From: REEB76 sp963774895
Lineage (GTDB): Bacteria; Pseudomonadota; Gammaproteobacteria; Natronospirales; REEB76
Assembly (NCBI GenBank): GCA_963774895.1
Contig: CAVZGN010000003.1
Span: 1 to 64,000, forward strand
DNA length: 64,000 nucleotides
Direction of reading: 5' to 3'
A program made the position numbers and the translations under genes. This document shows positions 1 through 8,873 of this stretch, piece by piece. The notes beneath the pieces were generated by a model. The model had not been told where the DNA came from, did no database searches, and saw nothing but the letters and a program-made list of their open reading frames with translations. Each line of letters begins with the position of its first letter. The stretch's first letter is position 1.

Positions 1-677
1 CCACCGGTCAGGAAAAACTGGCACAAGCGCTCCGCATTGTTGGATTAGGCGGGCTGAGTTCGCCGGCTGCCACATGCCTGGCTGTGGCAGATCGGCAACT
101 TGGTGCCAAAAATCGACCACGGTGGATTCTCCACTCTGCAGCGGCAGATTCTTTATACCAGCGCCGACTCAGGCGCGGCAAAACCACGGCCGAGCCGCCA
201 CTCTCCAGGCCCTGAATCCCGACTGCCGGCTGGAGTTGCTGGATCGGCGTCTGACTGAGAAAGAATCGAGAGCCGCGGTGCAGAACGTGGATGCGGCGCC
301 GGACGGTAGCGACAATTTTGGCACGCGCTTCGCGGTCAACGCCGCCCGTGTGCGCGCACCAGGCCTTTAGTCTAAGGTGCCGCTATCCGCTATGCGGGCC
401 AAATCACGGTATGTGATGCACGTGATCCCAGCAGTCCCTGCTATGCCTGCCTCTATCCGAAGCGCCGAGGCGCTGGAGGATTGCCGCAGTAACGGCATCC
501 TGGCTCCCCTGGCGGGTGTCATCGGCAGAGCCATGGCGGTAGAAACCATCAAACTCCTCACCGGCATCGGCCGTCCGCTGGTGGGCAGATTATGGCAGCT
601 GGATGCCACAACCACTGAAACCTCCATCAGCCAGCTGAAACGTCACCCGCCTGTCCGGTTTGTAGTATGCAGCATGA
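1..677 (+). pseudogene. degraded copy of moeB/hesA-family E1-like gene
   Basis: This is the mirrored, broken copy of the gene at 4231-4983. Recognisable pieces include the glycine-rich nucleotide loop, the DGSDNFGTRF segment near 301-333 and the C-terminal LLTGIGRPLVG stretch near 556-585, but they lie in different frames because of many small indels. The N-terminus is cut by the window edge. It cannot make a protein as written. It is either a sequencing fold-back artefact or a decayed duplicate. Confidence 0.8.
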
Positions 678-1166
678 TGGAAATTCCGCCCCTTTCCCTC
701 TCTGATCGCAAATCACAGGTCGAGTGCCATGCCTTGGATAGCTACGTCTACCAACACATCCCGTTGACTAAACTACTGCAGGGCACATGGTTCCGCCTGG
801 ATGCGAAAGGACTCACACTCACGCGCCGCTGGCCCCCAACACAACCATCAGGCCGGCATTCGGTTGCAGTCTCGCGAGCCTTGCCATGCTCGTGGCTGTG
901 GGGTTCTTGGCTGGCACTGAAGCATGGCCGCGGCACCGTTATCGTGGTACGCGATACACACATGGAATTCCTGCGTCCAGTAAATGTGAAATGCAAGCCA
1001 TATGCGCGCTGCCAACCGCCGGCGCATGGGATAGATTCACCCATACGCTGGCTCGACGGCACAAGGCACGGCTGGCACTGCATATCGAAATCATCTGTAA
1101 AAATGGTTGTGTGCGCGCGTGGACCGGTCAGTTTGTGGCCTATCACCAGATGCGGACCATGGCTAA
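674..1166 (+). pseudogene. degraded copy of YiiD-type thioesterase gene
   Basis: This is the mirror copy of the thioesterase at 3731-4234. It begins at the ATGATGGAA that also starts the intact gene. Segments such as YVYQHIPLT and HGRGTVIVVRDTHMEF remain readable, but frameshifts scramble the hot-dog fold region around 790-910 and again after 980. It belongs to the left arm of the fold-back and is not a separate locus with its own function. Confidence 0.75.
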
Positions 1167-1550
1167 AGACGCGCGCTCAGCTTGCCACCAACGCTGATAA
1201 ACGAGCTACTGCATGCTGCACAGATGCATCCATCGCATATCCACTAAACATCTTCAGTGGCGATCGCAAGATGAACCTGAATATTGTCATGTGATACCAC
1301 CCTCCATGCCGCAAACCATCAACACTGTGCGGGGGAATCTATGTCACGGAAACGGGAACAGATTTAAGGGTCGTATTGCTCAACATCCAGGGAAAATCGA
1401 GCTACCGAGATCCAGCGAGTTGGCGAAGATCCATATAAAGAGGTTTCTGGAAATATCACGATGGGCACCAAGGAAGTGCTGCAGATCCAGGGTTGGCGGG
1501 CGCACGACAACGAGCTGCGTGAAATGCAAGTGGCTATCCACGAAGACTGA
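1159..1550 (+). pseudogene. degraded copy of JAMM-like gene
   Basis: This is the mirror copy of the gene at 3352-3738. It starts at ATGGCTAAAGACGCG and ends at the TGA at 1548-1550. Indels near 1190-1210 and 1320-1370 destroy the frame. It is part of the left arm of the fold-back. Confidence 0.7.
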
Positions 1551-1557
1551 GGTTATC

Positions 1558-2437
1558 TCAGCGACGCGCTTCAGAAACCGGTATGGATTGCGGAATGCAC
1601 AGTAACGCCGCCACATCGACTTCATCAAACTCACAGCCATGCCCACAGAACTCGCAGTCCACATGTACCTTGCCCGTCTTCGCGAAAACCGCTGTGCATT
1701 TCCTCAGCACCCAGGCTGCGCAACGTTGCCTCGGATCGCCAACGCGTGTACTGGCAACGGAATGCCACCGGCGTGACCTTCGAACAACCTGAGATCTTCT
1801 TCATGGAAGTGGCGCTGAATCAACTGTTGTGACGATAGCGACACAAGTTCCTTGTTGGTGAATGGCAGCGCCCAGCACCGTCACATGCTGCCAGGCATCC
1901 GAATTGTGTTCACGCTCCGGCATGACCTGCAGCAGCATGCCCGCGGCACATCCGTCATCTGCTGTCAGCCAGGCAGACGCGTTGGAATTTGTTCTGATCG
2001 CTGGAAATAGCTTTCCAGGCAAGCCGCCAAGGTCTTCGCCCTCCAGCGGCACTATGCCTTGGTAACGCTCGCCGTCGGCGGTCTTTACCGCGACTGCCAG
2101 CCGGCCGTCTCCCTACATATAATCTCTAACCTGAAACCGGCAGTTCACCCTGCAGCGTGCCAGCCCGCTTACATAAAAATGGCTGGTGCATTGCACCACC
2201 AGCAGATGTACCGGGCCATTGCCACGGACTTGCAGGGTGATGACGCCGGCATCCAACTTGAGGGTCGCGGACAACAAGGCCATGGCGGCCAAGGCTTCGA
2301 CCAAAGGAGCAATAAGCCGCGATGGACTAAACCCGGCGTTCGAGCACCGCGCGCCAACTCGCATCCAGGTGCACGTGGCGTCCCTGGACAAACAGCTTCT
2401 CGAAGATGAAACGCCGCAATGAATCGTGTTCAGGCAT
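1558..2437 (-). pseudogene. degraded copy of hslO
   Basis: This is the mirror copy of the Hsp33 gene at 2475-3344, read on the minus strand from the ATG complement at 2435-2437 to the stop complement at 1558-1560. Several indels between 1650 and 2330 break the frame, and parts of the zinc-binding C-terminus (around 1620-1740) are scrambled. As with the rest of the left arm, a read or assembly artefact is the leading explanation. Confidence 0.75.
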
Positions 2438-2474
2438 GCTGCAACCATCCATTTCTGAACAATCATGGATCACC

Positions 2475-3344
2475 ATGCCTGAACACGATTCATTGCGGCG
2501 TTTCATCTTCGAGAAGCTGCCGGTCCAGGGACGCCACGTGCACCTGGATGCGAGTTGGCGCGCGGTGCTCGAACGCCAGGATTATCCATCGCCGGTACGC
2601 GCTCTGTTGGGCGAAGCCTTGGCCGCCATGGCCTTGTTGTCCGCGACCCTCAAGTTCGATGGCGTCATCACCCTGCAAGTCCGTGGCAATGGCCCGGTAC
2701 ATCTGCTGGTGGTGCAATGCACCAGCCGGCTTAATGTGCGCGGGCTGGCACGCTGGCAGGGTGAACTGCCGGTTTCAGGATTGCGGCAATTGTTGGGAGA
2801 CGGCCGGCTGGCCATCACCATCGAGCCCGCCAACGGCGAGCGTTACCAAGGCATCGTGCCGCTGGAGGGCGAGACCTTGGCGGCTTGCCTGGAAAGCTAT
2901 TTCCAGCGATCAGAACAATTGCCGACGCGTCTGTGGCTGACAGCAGATGACGGATGTGCCGCGGGCATGCTGCTGCAGGTCATGCCGGAGCGTGAACACA
3001 ATTCGGATGCCTGGCAGCATGTGACGGTGCTGGCTGATACCATCACCGACAAGGAACTTGTGTCGCTATCGGCACAACAGTTGCTGCAGCGCCTCTTCCA
3101 TGAAGAAGATCTCAGGTTGTTCGAGGTCACACCGGTGGCATTCCGTTGCCAGTGCTCGCGCGGGCGAATCGAGGCAACGTTGCGCAGCCTGGGTGCTGAG
3201 GAAATGCACAGCATCCTGCGCGAACAGGGCAAGGTACATGTGGACTGCGAGTTCTGTGGCCGTGGCTATGAGTTTGATGAAGTCGATGTGGCGGCGTTAC
3301 TGTGCATTCCGCAATCCATACCGGTTTCTGAAGCGCGTCACTGA
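2475..3344 (+). CDS. hslO: Hsp33 redox-activated chaperonin
   Basis: HslO is a cytoplasmic holdase chaperone that switches on when its zinc-bound cysteines are oxidised. The 289-residue protein has the family length. The C-terminal zinc centre is complete: Cys225 and Cys227 form CxC, and Cys258 and Cys261 form CxxC (CEFC). The start chosen is the ATG opening MPEHDSLRRF, which matches family N-termini; an upstream in-frame ATG at 2406 lies inside the fold-back junction and would add unrelated residues. The upstream regulatory region is missing or artefactual because the inverted duplication turns around just before the start codon. It is convergent with the operon at 3352-4983. Confidence 0.95.
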   Translation: MPEHDSLRRFIFEKLPVQGRHVHLDASWRAVLERQDYPSPVRALLGEALAAMALLSATLKFDGVITLQVRGNGPVHLLVVQCTSRLNVRGLARWQGELPVSGLRQLLGDGRLAITIEPANGERYQGIVPLEGETLAACLESYFQRSEQLPTRLWLTADDGCAAGMLLQVMPEREHNSDAWQHVTVLADTITDKELVSLSAQQLLQRLFHEEDLRLFEVTPVAFRCQCSRGRIEATLRSLGAEEMHSILREQGKVHVDCEFCGRGYEFDEVDVAALLCIPQSIPVSEARH

Positions 3345-3351
3345 GATAACC

Positions 3352-3738
3352 TCAGTCTTCGTGGATAGCCACTTGCATTTCACGCAGCTCGTTGTCATAC
3401 AGCCGCCAACCCCGGATCTGCAGCACACCCTTGGTGCCCAGTAAAATACCCAGAAACCTCGGTATATGCATCTGCGCCAACTCGCTGGGACTCGGTAGCT
3501 CAATTTCCCTGGATGTTGAGCAATACAACCCCCAAATCTGTTCCCGTTTCCGTGACAGAGTTTCCCGCACAGTGTTGATGGTTTGCAGCATGGAGGGTGG
3601 TATCGCATGACAATATTCAGGTTCATCTTGATGGCCACTGATGATGCCCCAGTGGATATGCGATGGATGCATCTGTGCAGCATGCAGTAGCTCGTTTATC
3701 AGCGTTCGTGGCAAGCTGAGACGCGCGTCTTTAGCCAT
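3352..3738 (-). CDS. JAMM/MPN-like protein lacking the metal-binding motif
   Basis: This 128-residue protein overlaps the end of the thioesterase gene by 8 bases, so the two are probably translationally coupled. By eye it follows the plan of bacterial JAMM (M67) peptidases, which often sit beside E1-like MoeB/ThiF genes: an opening LPRTLINELLHAAQ, then WGIISG where the family has a catalytic Glu followed by CGLL, then GLYCSTS where the family has the HSHP metal site, then PSPSELA and RGWRLYDNEL. The catalytic Glu, both His and the metal-binding Asp appear to be replaced. If the alignment is right this is a pseudoenzyme. It could also be an unrelated small protein; family assignment is inference. 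Confidence 0.65.
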   Translation of the reverse strand: MAKDARLSLPRTLINELLHAAQMHPSHIHWGIISGHQDEPEYCHAIPPSMLQTINTVRETLSRKREQIWGLYCSTSREIELPSPSELAQMHIPRFLGILLGTKGVLQIRGWRLYDNELREMQVAIHED

Positions 3739-4234
3739 GGTCAGCAGTCTGGTGATAGGCCACAAACTGACCGGTGCAGCGCGCGCACACAACCGTTTTA
3801 CAGATGATTTCGATATGCAGATCCAGCCGTGCCTTGTGCCGTCGAGCCAGCGTATGGGTGAATCTATCCCATGCGCCGGCGGTTGGCAGCGCGCATATGG
3901 CTTGCATTTCACCATTCACTGGACGCAGGAATTCCATGTGTGTATCGCGTACCACGATAACGGTGCCGCGGCCATGCTTCAGTGCCAGCCACAGAACCCC
4001 CCAGCCGGCAAGCATGGCAAGGCTCGCGAGACTGCCGCCGAATGCACCGGCCTGATGGTTGTGATTGGGGGCCAGCGGCGCGCTGAGTGTGAGTCCTTGC
4101 GCATCCAGCGAAACCGTGTGCACCTGCATGATTTGAGTCAACGGGATGTGTTGGTAGACGTAGCTATCCAAGGCATGGCACTCGACCTGTGAGTTGGCGA
4201 TCAGAGAGAGGAAAGGGGCGGAAGTTTCCATCAT
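3731..4234 (-). CDS. YiiD C-terminal-type hot-dog thioesterase
   Basis: This 167-residue protein resembles the stand-alone thioesterase domain found at the C-terminus of E. coli YiiD (FabY). Visible family features are IPLTQIMQV near the start, the core segment APLAPNHNHQAGAFGGSL with its helix-capping glycines, and the strand GTVIVVRDTHMEFLRPV. It is likely a hot-dog fold acyl-CoA or acyl-ACP thioesterase; the substrate is unknown. Its ATG overlaps the stop of the upstream moeB-family gene (ATGA), and its own stop overlaps the next gene by 8 bases, so the three form a tight operon. Confidence 0.85.
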   Translation of the reverse strand: MMETSAPFLSLIANSQVECHALDSYVYQHIPLTQIMQVHTVSLDAQGLTLSAPLAPNHNHQAGAFGGSLASLAMLAGWGVLWLALKHGRGTVIVVRDTHMEFLRPVNGEMQAICALPTAGAWDRFTHTLARRHKARLDLHIEIICKTVVCARCTGQFVAYHQTADHG

Positions 4235-4983
4235 GCTCGCATACTACAAACCGGACAGGCGGGGTCACGTTTCAGCTGGCTGATGGAGGTTTCAGTGGTT
4301 GTGGCATCCAGCTGCCATAATCTGCCCACCAGCGGACGGCCGATGCCGGTGAGGAGTTTGATGGTTTCTACCGCCATGAGACTGCCGATGACACCCGCCA
4401 GGGGAGCCAGGATGCCGTTACTGCGGCAATCCTCCAGCGCCTCGGCGCCTTCCGGATAGAGACAGGCATAGCAGGGACTGCTGGGATCACGTGCATCGCA
4501 TACCGTGATTTGGCCCGCATAGCGGATAGCGGCACCTGAGACTAAAGGCCTGGATGCGCGCACACAGGCCGCGTTGACCGCGAAGCGCGTGCCGAAATTG
4601 TCGCTGCCGTCCAGCACCACATCCACGTTCTGCACCGCGCTCTCGAGTTCTTTCTCAGTCAGACGCCGATCCAGCAACTCCAGCCGGCAGTCGGGATTCA
4701 GGGCCTGGAGAGTGGCGGCTGCAGCCGTGGGTTTTGCCGCGCCTAAGTCGGCGCTGGTATAAAGAATCTGCCGCTGCAGATTGGAGACATCCACATGGTC
4801 GAAATCGTTGAGCAGCAAGTTGCCAATGCCGGCCGCAGCCAGGTATATAGCAGCCGGCGAACTCAGCCCGCCTAATCCAACAATCAGGACGCGCGCTTGT
4901 GCCAGTTTTTCCTGACCGGTGGCACCAAACCCAGGCAATGTCAAATGACGGCTATAACGTAGACTGTAGTCGGCTTCATGCAT
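4231..4983 (-). CDS. moeB: MoeB/ThiF/HesA-family adenylyltransferase
   Basis: This E1-like enzyme would adenylate the C-terminal glycine of a ubiquitin-like sulfur carrier such as MoaD or ThiS. The 250 residues include the nucleotide loop VGLGGLSSPAA (third-glycine region slightly changed to Ser), NLQRQILY, the DGSDNFGTR motif and two zinc CxxC pairs (CYACLYPE and CPVCSM). Length fits MoeB without a rhodanese domain. In many gammaproteobacteria moeB follows prmC; here prmC is 4.4 kb away. Operon partners are a thioesterase and a JAMM-like protein. Whether the carrier is MoaD or another beta-grasp protein cannot be told from this window. Confidence 0.88.
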   Translation of the reverse strand: MHEADYSLRYSRHLTLPGFGATGQEKLAQARVLIVGLGGLSSPAAIYLAAAGIGNLLLNDFDHVDVSNLQRQILYTSADLGAAKPTAAAATLQALNPDCRLELLDRRLTEKELESAVQNVDVVLDGSDNFGTRFAVNAACVRASRPLVSGAAIRYAGQITVCDARDPSSPCYACLYPEGAEALEDCRSNGILAPLAGVIGSLMAVETIKLLTGIGRPLVGRLWQLDATTTETSISQLKRDPACPVCSMRA

Positions 4984-5120
4984 ATAAAAATCACACTCAA
5001 AGTCATGCAGTGAATTTTATCCTCTTGTCATGCAGCGTGGTGGGTTTCCATCCGGTAAAATGACCGGGTGCCACCATCGGCGATGGCGTCGTCACGCTTT
5101 TAACGGATGCAGGCCAGACT

Positions 5121-5756
5121 GTGAGCGCATGGGCGGAATATCTCAAGTTCTTCGCGGGGCTGCTCGCGATTCTCAATCCCATCGGCGTCATTCCGATCTT
5201 CATCAACCTCACCCAGAATCAGACGTCCGCTGAACGGCATCGCACCGCCCTGATAGCGGCCATAACCGTGGGCGTAGTACTCGCAGTCTCACTGCTGGCA
5301 GGCGAATTGATTCTGAACTTCTTCGGCATCAGCGTGGCCTCTTTTCAGGTGGGTGGCGGCATCCTGATTCTGATGAACGCGCTTTCCATGTTGCAGGGCA
5401 AAGTAGGGCCTACACGTCAGACGCCAGAGGAAGCTCATGAAAACCAGGAGAAGGAACAAATAGCGGTGGTGCCATTGGGTGTACCGCTGATCGCCGGGCC
5501 CGGCGCCATCAGCACCGTGATCCTCTATGGCCACAAGCCGGCATTATTCGGCCGCTATGTCATCACGCTTATTGGTATCGCAGTGGTGTCAGGCCTTGTG
5601 TGGCTGGTTCTGCAGTTGGCGCCGCTGATCTCAAGAGCTTTGAGTCACACCGGCATCAACATCGTCACACGCCTCATGGGCCTGATCATGGCGGCCATCG
5701 GCACCGAGTTCATTGCCGCGGGCTTGCGGGTGCTGTTGCCAGTTCTGGCTAGCTGA
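5121..5756 (+). CDS. MarC/YchE-family integral membrane protein
   Basis: This 211-residue protein has six predicted membrane segments, including the family signature LLAILNPIGVIPIF near the N-terminus and VPLGVPLIAGPGAIS in the centre. The MarC family resembles small-molecule transporters but has no settled substrate, and the E. coli namesake is not needed for antibiotic resistance. The start is a GTG; the nearby ATG at 5129 is out of frame. It is transcribed divergently from the moeB operon, with about 140 bases between them for both promoters. Confidence 0.9.
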   Translation: MSAWAEYLKFFAGLLAILNPIGVIPIFINLTQNQTSAERHRTALIAAITVGVVLAVSLLAGELILNFFGISVASFQVGGGILILMNALSMLQGKVGPTRQTPEEAHENQEKEQIAVVPLGVPLIAGPGAISTVILYGHKPALFGRYVITLIGIAVVSGLVWLVLQLAPLISRALSHTGINIVTRLMGLIMAAIGTEFIAAGLRVLLPVLAS

Positions 5757-5862
5757 ACCGCATTCACTGGCTATAAGCTGTATATTTGTTCACTCTTTAC
5801 ACGTGAGATGCAGTCAGCACATATGCTGGGTGCAATCCGTTAACTCAACATGGGGATATCGT

Positions 5863-6228
5863 ATGGAATCGAACCATGAAGCAATGATAAAGGAACTTGC
5901 GCAGCGGCTGAGCGGGGCCAAGTTCTGGATGTATCTCATGGGCATCATCATGATCATCGGCGGCGTCGCCGAAGCCATAACAATCGTGGGTATAGTATTC
6001 GCTTGGTTGTCCATTTGGCTGGGTGTACTGCTATGCATGGCAGCTTCGTCACTGGGAGAGGCAGGCATCTCGGGGAATGTGGACAAGATGCAGCAGATGC
6101 TTGGGCGGTTGAAGCTCTACTTCGTGGTGCAGGGCGTGGTTATGCTGGTTGGCATAGTCGTGGGGATTATTGCCTTCCTGTTTTTCAGCAGCGTCATCAT
6201 GGCGATGCTGGCAAACCATCACTTTTAA
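5863..6228 (+). CDS. DUF5362-like small membrane protein
   Basis: This 121-residue protein has a soluble N-terminal stretch with the pattern IKELAQRLSGAKFWMYLMGI, then two pairs of hydrophobic segments (about 24-60 and 85-115). It resembles the DUF5362 family of unknown function. The ATG at 5863 is preceded by GGGGAT at a suitable distance. A longer reading frame beginning at 5713 runs through the end of marC and lacks support. A terminator-like hairpin follows at 6251. Confidence 0.75.
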   Translation: MESNHEAMIKELAQRLSGAKFWMYLMGIIMIIGGVAEAITIVGIVFAWLSIWLGVLLCMAASSLGEAGISGNVDKMQQMLGRLKLYFVVQGVVMLVGIVVGIIAFLFFSSVIMAMLANHHF

Positions 6229-6250
6229 ACCGAAAAAGATAGTGATGGTA

Positions 6251-6287
6251 AATACCGGCAGGAACAGAACGCGTGCCGGTATTCTTC
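6251..6287 (+). terminator. rho-independent-like terminator after small membrane protein gene
   Basis: AATACCGGCA at 6251-6260 pairs perfectly with TGCCGGTATT at 6274-6283, followed by a short T-rich run. It lies between convergent genes and may serve both strands. Confidence 0.55.
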
Positions 6288-6327
6288 ATGCACGTGTGAT
6301 CACTAAACCGAATCAATCACATGTGCA

Positions 6328-7014
6328 TCACATGATGATCGGTGAGGTATTGATGGAGTCCTCTTCCACATCGTGGATAGTGACGTTGGATACCGATATA
6401 GAATAACCATCCGACCAGAATACTTCCCATCCCTGGATTGAGAGGTCACAGGCCAGCCAGGTCAGCCAGGTATCACGATCGCAGGTCATATCCGGGATTT
6501 CCTGAAAGAGCAGGAAGTCATCGTAAGGCACGCGCAGGCTGGTCACGACGCGCAACAAGGCTTGCTGTTTGCCCGCCTTGTTAGCGACCAGGCACTCAAA
6601 GGCTTCATCTCCGCGTCTCGCCATGAACGCCGGGCGTATATCAGAAATATCCAAATCACGCCCATGGGCGAGCAACTCCTCGCGGGTGCCGATATACGGC
6701 AATACCATGGCCGGTTTTGTCTCATCGGATATGATGGGCTCGAACGAATTATTGTTTGTAAGATCAGTGATGGCTTGTTGGGCGGAACTTATCTCGCTGT
6801 AACTGGATAGGGGCAGTTCTTTGACGCTCAAACCGTGTTCATGAAACCAGGTTTCGCATAAAACGGGTACCGGATCGTCGTAGCCTTGTAAGGCGATCTC
6901 ATATCCTATGCGTACGCCCTCGATATCGATTGTTTCATACAGATACAGACGTACGGGCTTCGCCAGTCGGCGAATACGCAAACCTATGCAACTTAGGCGA
7001 TTGATGGACTGCAT
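6328..7014 (-). CDS. hypothetical protein
   Basis: A 228-residue soluble protein that I do not recognise. It has no signal peptide or membrane segment. The N-terminus is basic (MQSINRLSCIGLRIRRLAK), followed by beta-rich segments such as RLYLYETIDIEGVRIGYEI and a C-terminal acidic region. Base composition is close to that of the flanking core genes, and the frame is open over the full length without an opposing strong candidate, which supports it being real. It is convergent with the small membrane protein gene upstream. Confidence 0.6.
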   Translation of the reverse strand: MQSINRLSCIGLRIRRLAKPVRLYLYETIDIEGVRIGYEIALQGYDDPVPVLCETWFHEHGLSVKELPLSSYSEISSAQQAITDLTNNNSFEPIISDETKPAMVLPYIGTREELLAHGRDLDISDIRPAFMARRGDEAFECLVANKAGKQQALLRVVTSLRVPYDDFLLFQEIPDMTCDRDTWLTWLACDLSIQGWEVFWSDGYSISVSNVTIHDVEEDSINTSPIIM

Positions 7015-7136
7015 ATTCTTGATGCCTGACTTAAAGCATTGTATACGCCGTTAAGATAGCACATGTATGACTAACTGGTGAGATACATGCAAGTTCACTG
7101 ATTATTGTGGTTGATTGCCTATACGCGACAGACCAA

Positions 7137-7246
7137 TCAATATCTATTAGTGCCACTTTCTGCAAGACGGCGTACCTGCCAAAGAATCACCGGCTCCAGC
7201 GGCACATCGCTGTGTGGGCCATGCTGGCCGGTTCTGACGCCGGCAG
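7137..7246 (-). pseudogene. displaced cyclophilin C-terminal fragment
   Basis: On the minus strand, codons ending at a TGA at 7137-7139 read AGVRTGQHGPHSDVPLEPV and then VILWQVRRLAES. This is a canonical cyclophilin C-terminus (GVRT..GPHSDVP.EPV). It has no upstream coding sequence: an in-frame stop lies immediately before it at about 7250. The intact cyclophilin at 8874-9395 carries the same segment but ends in an AT-rich, unrelated tail. The fragment looks like the original 3' end of that gene, separated from it by the AT-rich insert. Confidence 0.75.
7182..7246 (-). repeat. att-like direct repeat, distal copy
   Basis: About 65 bases match 8935-8998 in the same orientation. The core from GGCACATCGCTGTG through GGTTCTGACGCC differs at about five positions in 45. 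It is coding sequence for the cyclophilin C-terminus in both copies. Direct repeats at the end of a gene on both sides of an AT-rich segment are what integration or recombination at a gene 3' end leaves behind. Confidence 0.7.
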
Positions 7247-7281
7247 GTCAACGAGAGATTCCAATTCTTACGATAGAAATG

Positions 7282-7716
7282 CTAAGAATAGCGTGAAATA
7301 CGTGGTAAACGATAAAATATAAATAACAATATTGGAAATAAGGTCAGTGGAATAAATATTCCTATTGCAAATGAGATGTATGTGTGAAAATACCACATTG
7401 ATTTTTCTAAGCTAATGATTGAATAAATACCGAAAAGAATAAAAGGTATTAATGCAAATAAACTGTAGAGATAAAGTTTCTTTGGTCGCAAGAGACTTAT
7501 TATAAACGTACTGATCATGCAAGGAATAATTGAAATTATTAACTGACCAACTATGCCTGAGACAATCAGACTAAACGCACTTTTTGGCGCTAAGATCGGG
7601 GACAGGTTAGTATATCTAGCTTCCCAACCTATTAAATATATTAAACTGACAAAATATAGTAAACCAATTAATGTCGTTATGATGCAGTTAAAATAAATCT
7701 TACTAATAGGTATCAT
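7282..7716 (-). CDS. hypothetical four-helix membrane protein
   Basis: A 144-residue, very hydrophobic protein with about four membrane segments (near 10-30, 48-72, 84-104 and 112-136) and a short basic C-terminus. Codon use is AT-rich, matching the surrounding insert. I do not recognise a family. It is encoded on the same strand as the broken secreted-protein gene and may have been cotranscribed with it. Confidence 0.6.
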   Translation of the reverse strand: MIPISKIYFNCIITTLIGLLYFVSLIYLIGWEARYTNLSPILAPKSAFSLIVSGIVGQLIISIIPCMISTFIISLLRPKKLYLYSLFALIPFILFGIYSIISLEKSMWYFHTYISFAIGIFIPLTLFPILLFIFYRLPRISRYS

Positions 7717-7807
7717 GAATATTTACTCCAAATATCACATGATTGAGTGCTTCAAAATTAATTTACATACATATGATTGTCATACATGATGATTATACCA
7801 ATATTAG

Positions 7808-8625
7808 CTATGGAACGCTGAAATAATAGCAATTGCCTTCTGAGTCGCATATAGAACTTACCTTTACGGTGCCCATTGTTTGCCAATCAACATGTACAAC
7901 TACACCTACAATAATGAGATATCCACCAGATAAATTAGCCAAACCAGCATAATTTGTGCCAATAATAGTTCCTGAATTTGGATTTGAATTGATTAGATCC
8001 TGATCACTAATGGGATTACCATTTTTATCTTTTGCGCTACCAGGAACATATCCAAATGCCAAGCCTGGTTCAGCAGTGGGGTTTAACAATACAAATTGAG
8101 CAGACGACCCATCTTGGAAAGTCACAGTTATAATTGGATAGCCAGCATCAAAAAATATATTTGAAAATTGGGGCAGACCTCTAAGGTATGTTGAAAGATC
8201 GGCCATACCGCCTATATCGTTTGGAAGCCTGGGATACTTGATGGCGCATTTGCTTTTAAAGGACCTGCACCTGCAGTCGTTACATATTGACCAAATTGTG
8301 CCACGTAATTTGATGGAGTGGCGGCTTGTCATAGCACCAGAAATCCAGGCTCACCTTGGCTAGGAATCGGTGCCTCATAGAAAATATTAACGAGCTCTAA
8401 TTCGCCAGTGGCTACGTTACCTAATAGATACTGGTAGTCTCCATTACCTCTGGATTTCGCATCCTGTTTTGCTTTTGATCTAAGTTGTGCTTTCGTGCAT
8501 GTCGTCGCTTGACATTCTAGATAAGCAGTGAGTTTAGGTAATAAGGTAAAACCCGGTACAGCTGCGATAGCGGGTGTAACAAAAATAATGAGTAAGCTTA
8601 TTATCGGATATATCGAGAGTTTCAT
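7808..8625 (-). pseudogene. disrupted secreted protein gene (in-frame TGA plus frameshift)
   Basis: Two short frames overlap here: 8329-8625 (signal peptide, then FTLLPKLTAYLECQA and a cysteine pair) and 7808-8332. Reading past the TGA at 8329-8331 in the first frame gives a protein-like run (QAATPSNYVAQFGQYVTTAG, then LKANAPSSIPG) until about 8225. There a one-base shift enters the second frame at PNDIGGMADLSTYLRGLP. The first ~40 residues of the second frame are by contrast Cys/Arg-rich and unlike a protein. So this was one gene of about 270 codons for an exported protein of unknown function, broken by one nonsense change and one frameshift, or by sequencing errors. The N-terminus has a clear Sec signal ending near AIAAVP. 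Confidence 0.65.
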
Positions 8626-8873
8626 AACTTATCCTTCCATGGTTAAGTTAATGTTTGAATTAGTATCTTTGCTTAGATGCTAAATCTAGAGAAATCACTA
8701 TGAATATATACGCCTCTAAATTAGAAATAGCAATTTTTAATATGCCAACTTCATCAATAGAACCTATTTTAGATGCTTTCTCTTTCCAGCACGCCTAGTA
8801 CAGGAGTGCACTGTTTCCATCGGCATGATTAAGGTAACAGTTAATGTTATCCCGTACTGATGACATTTCATCT

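Larger units (their letters stand above)
1..4922. repeat. 2.4-kb imperfect inverted duplication (fold-back)
   Basis: Bases 1-2437 are a diverged reverse complement of bases 2475-4922, with a spacer of about 37 bases that itself folds (ATCCAT and ATGGAT around a short loop). Gene order is mirrored: moeB family, thioesterase, JAMM-like, hslO on the left; hslO, JAMM-like, thioesterase, moeB family on the right. The right arm has intact reading frames. The left arm carries dense substitutions and small indels that break all four genes with no sign of codon-level selection. That pattern, at the very edge of the sequence, fits an unpolished fold-back chimeric read better than an old genomic duplication, but the sequence alone cannot decide. 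Confidence 0.9.

Noticed and set aside
377..1294. Open 305-codon frame in the left arm
   Set aside because: It is a chance fusion of frame-shifted pieces of the mirrored moeB-family and thioesterase genes, not a coherent protein.
7105..7296. Short plus-strand frame of 63 codons
   Set aside because: It overlaps the displaced cyclophilin 3' end on the other strand and has no recognisable features.
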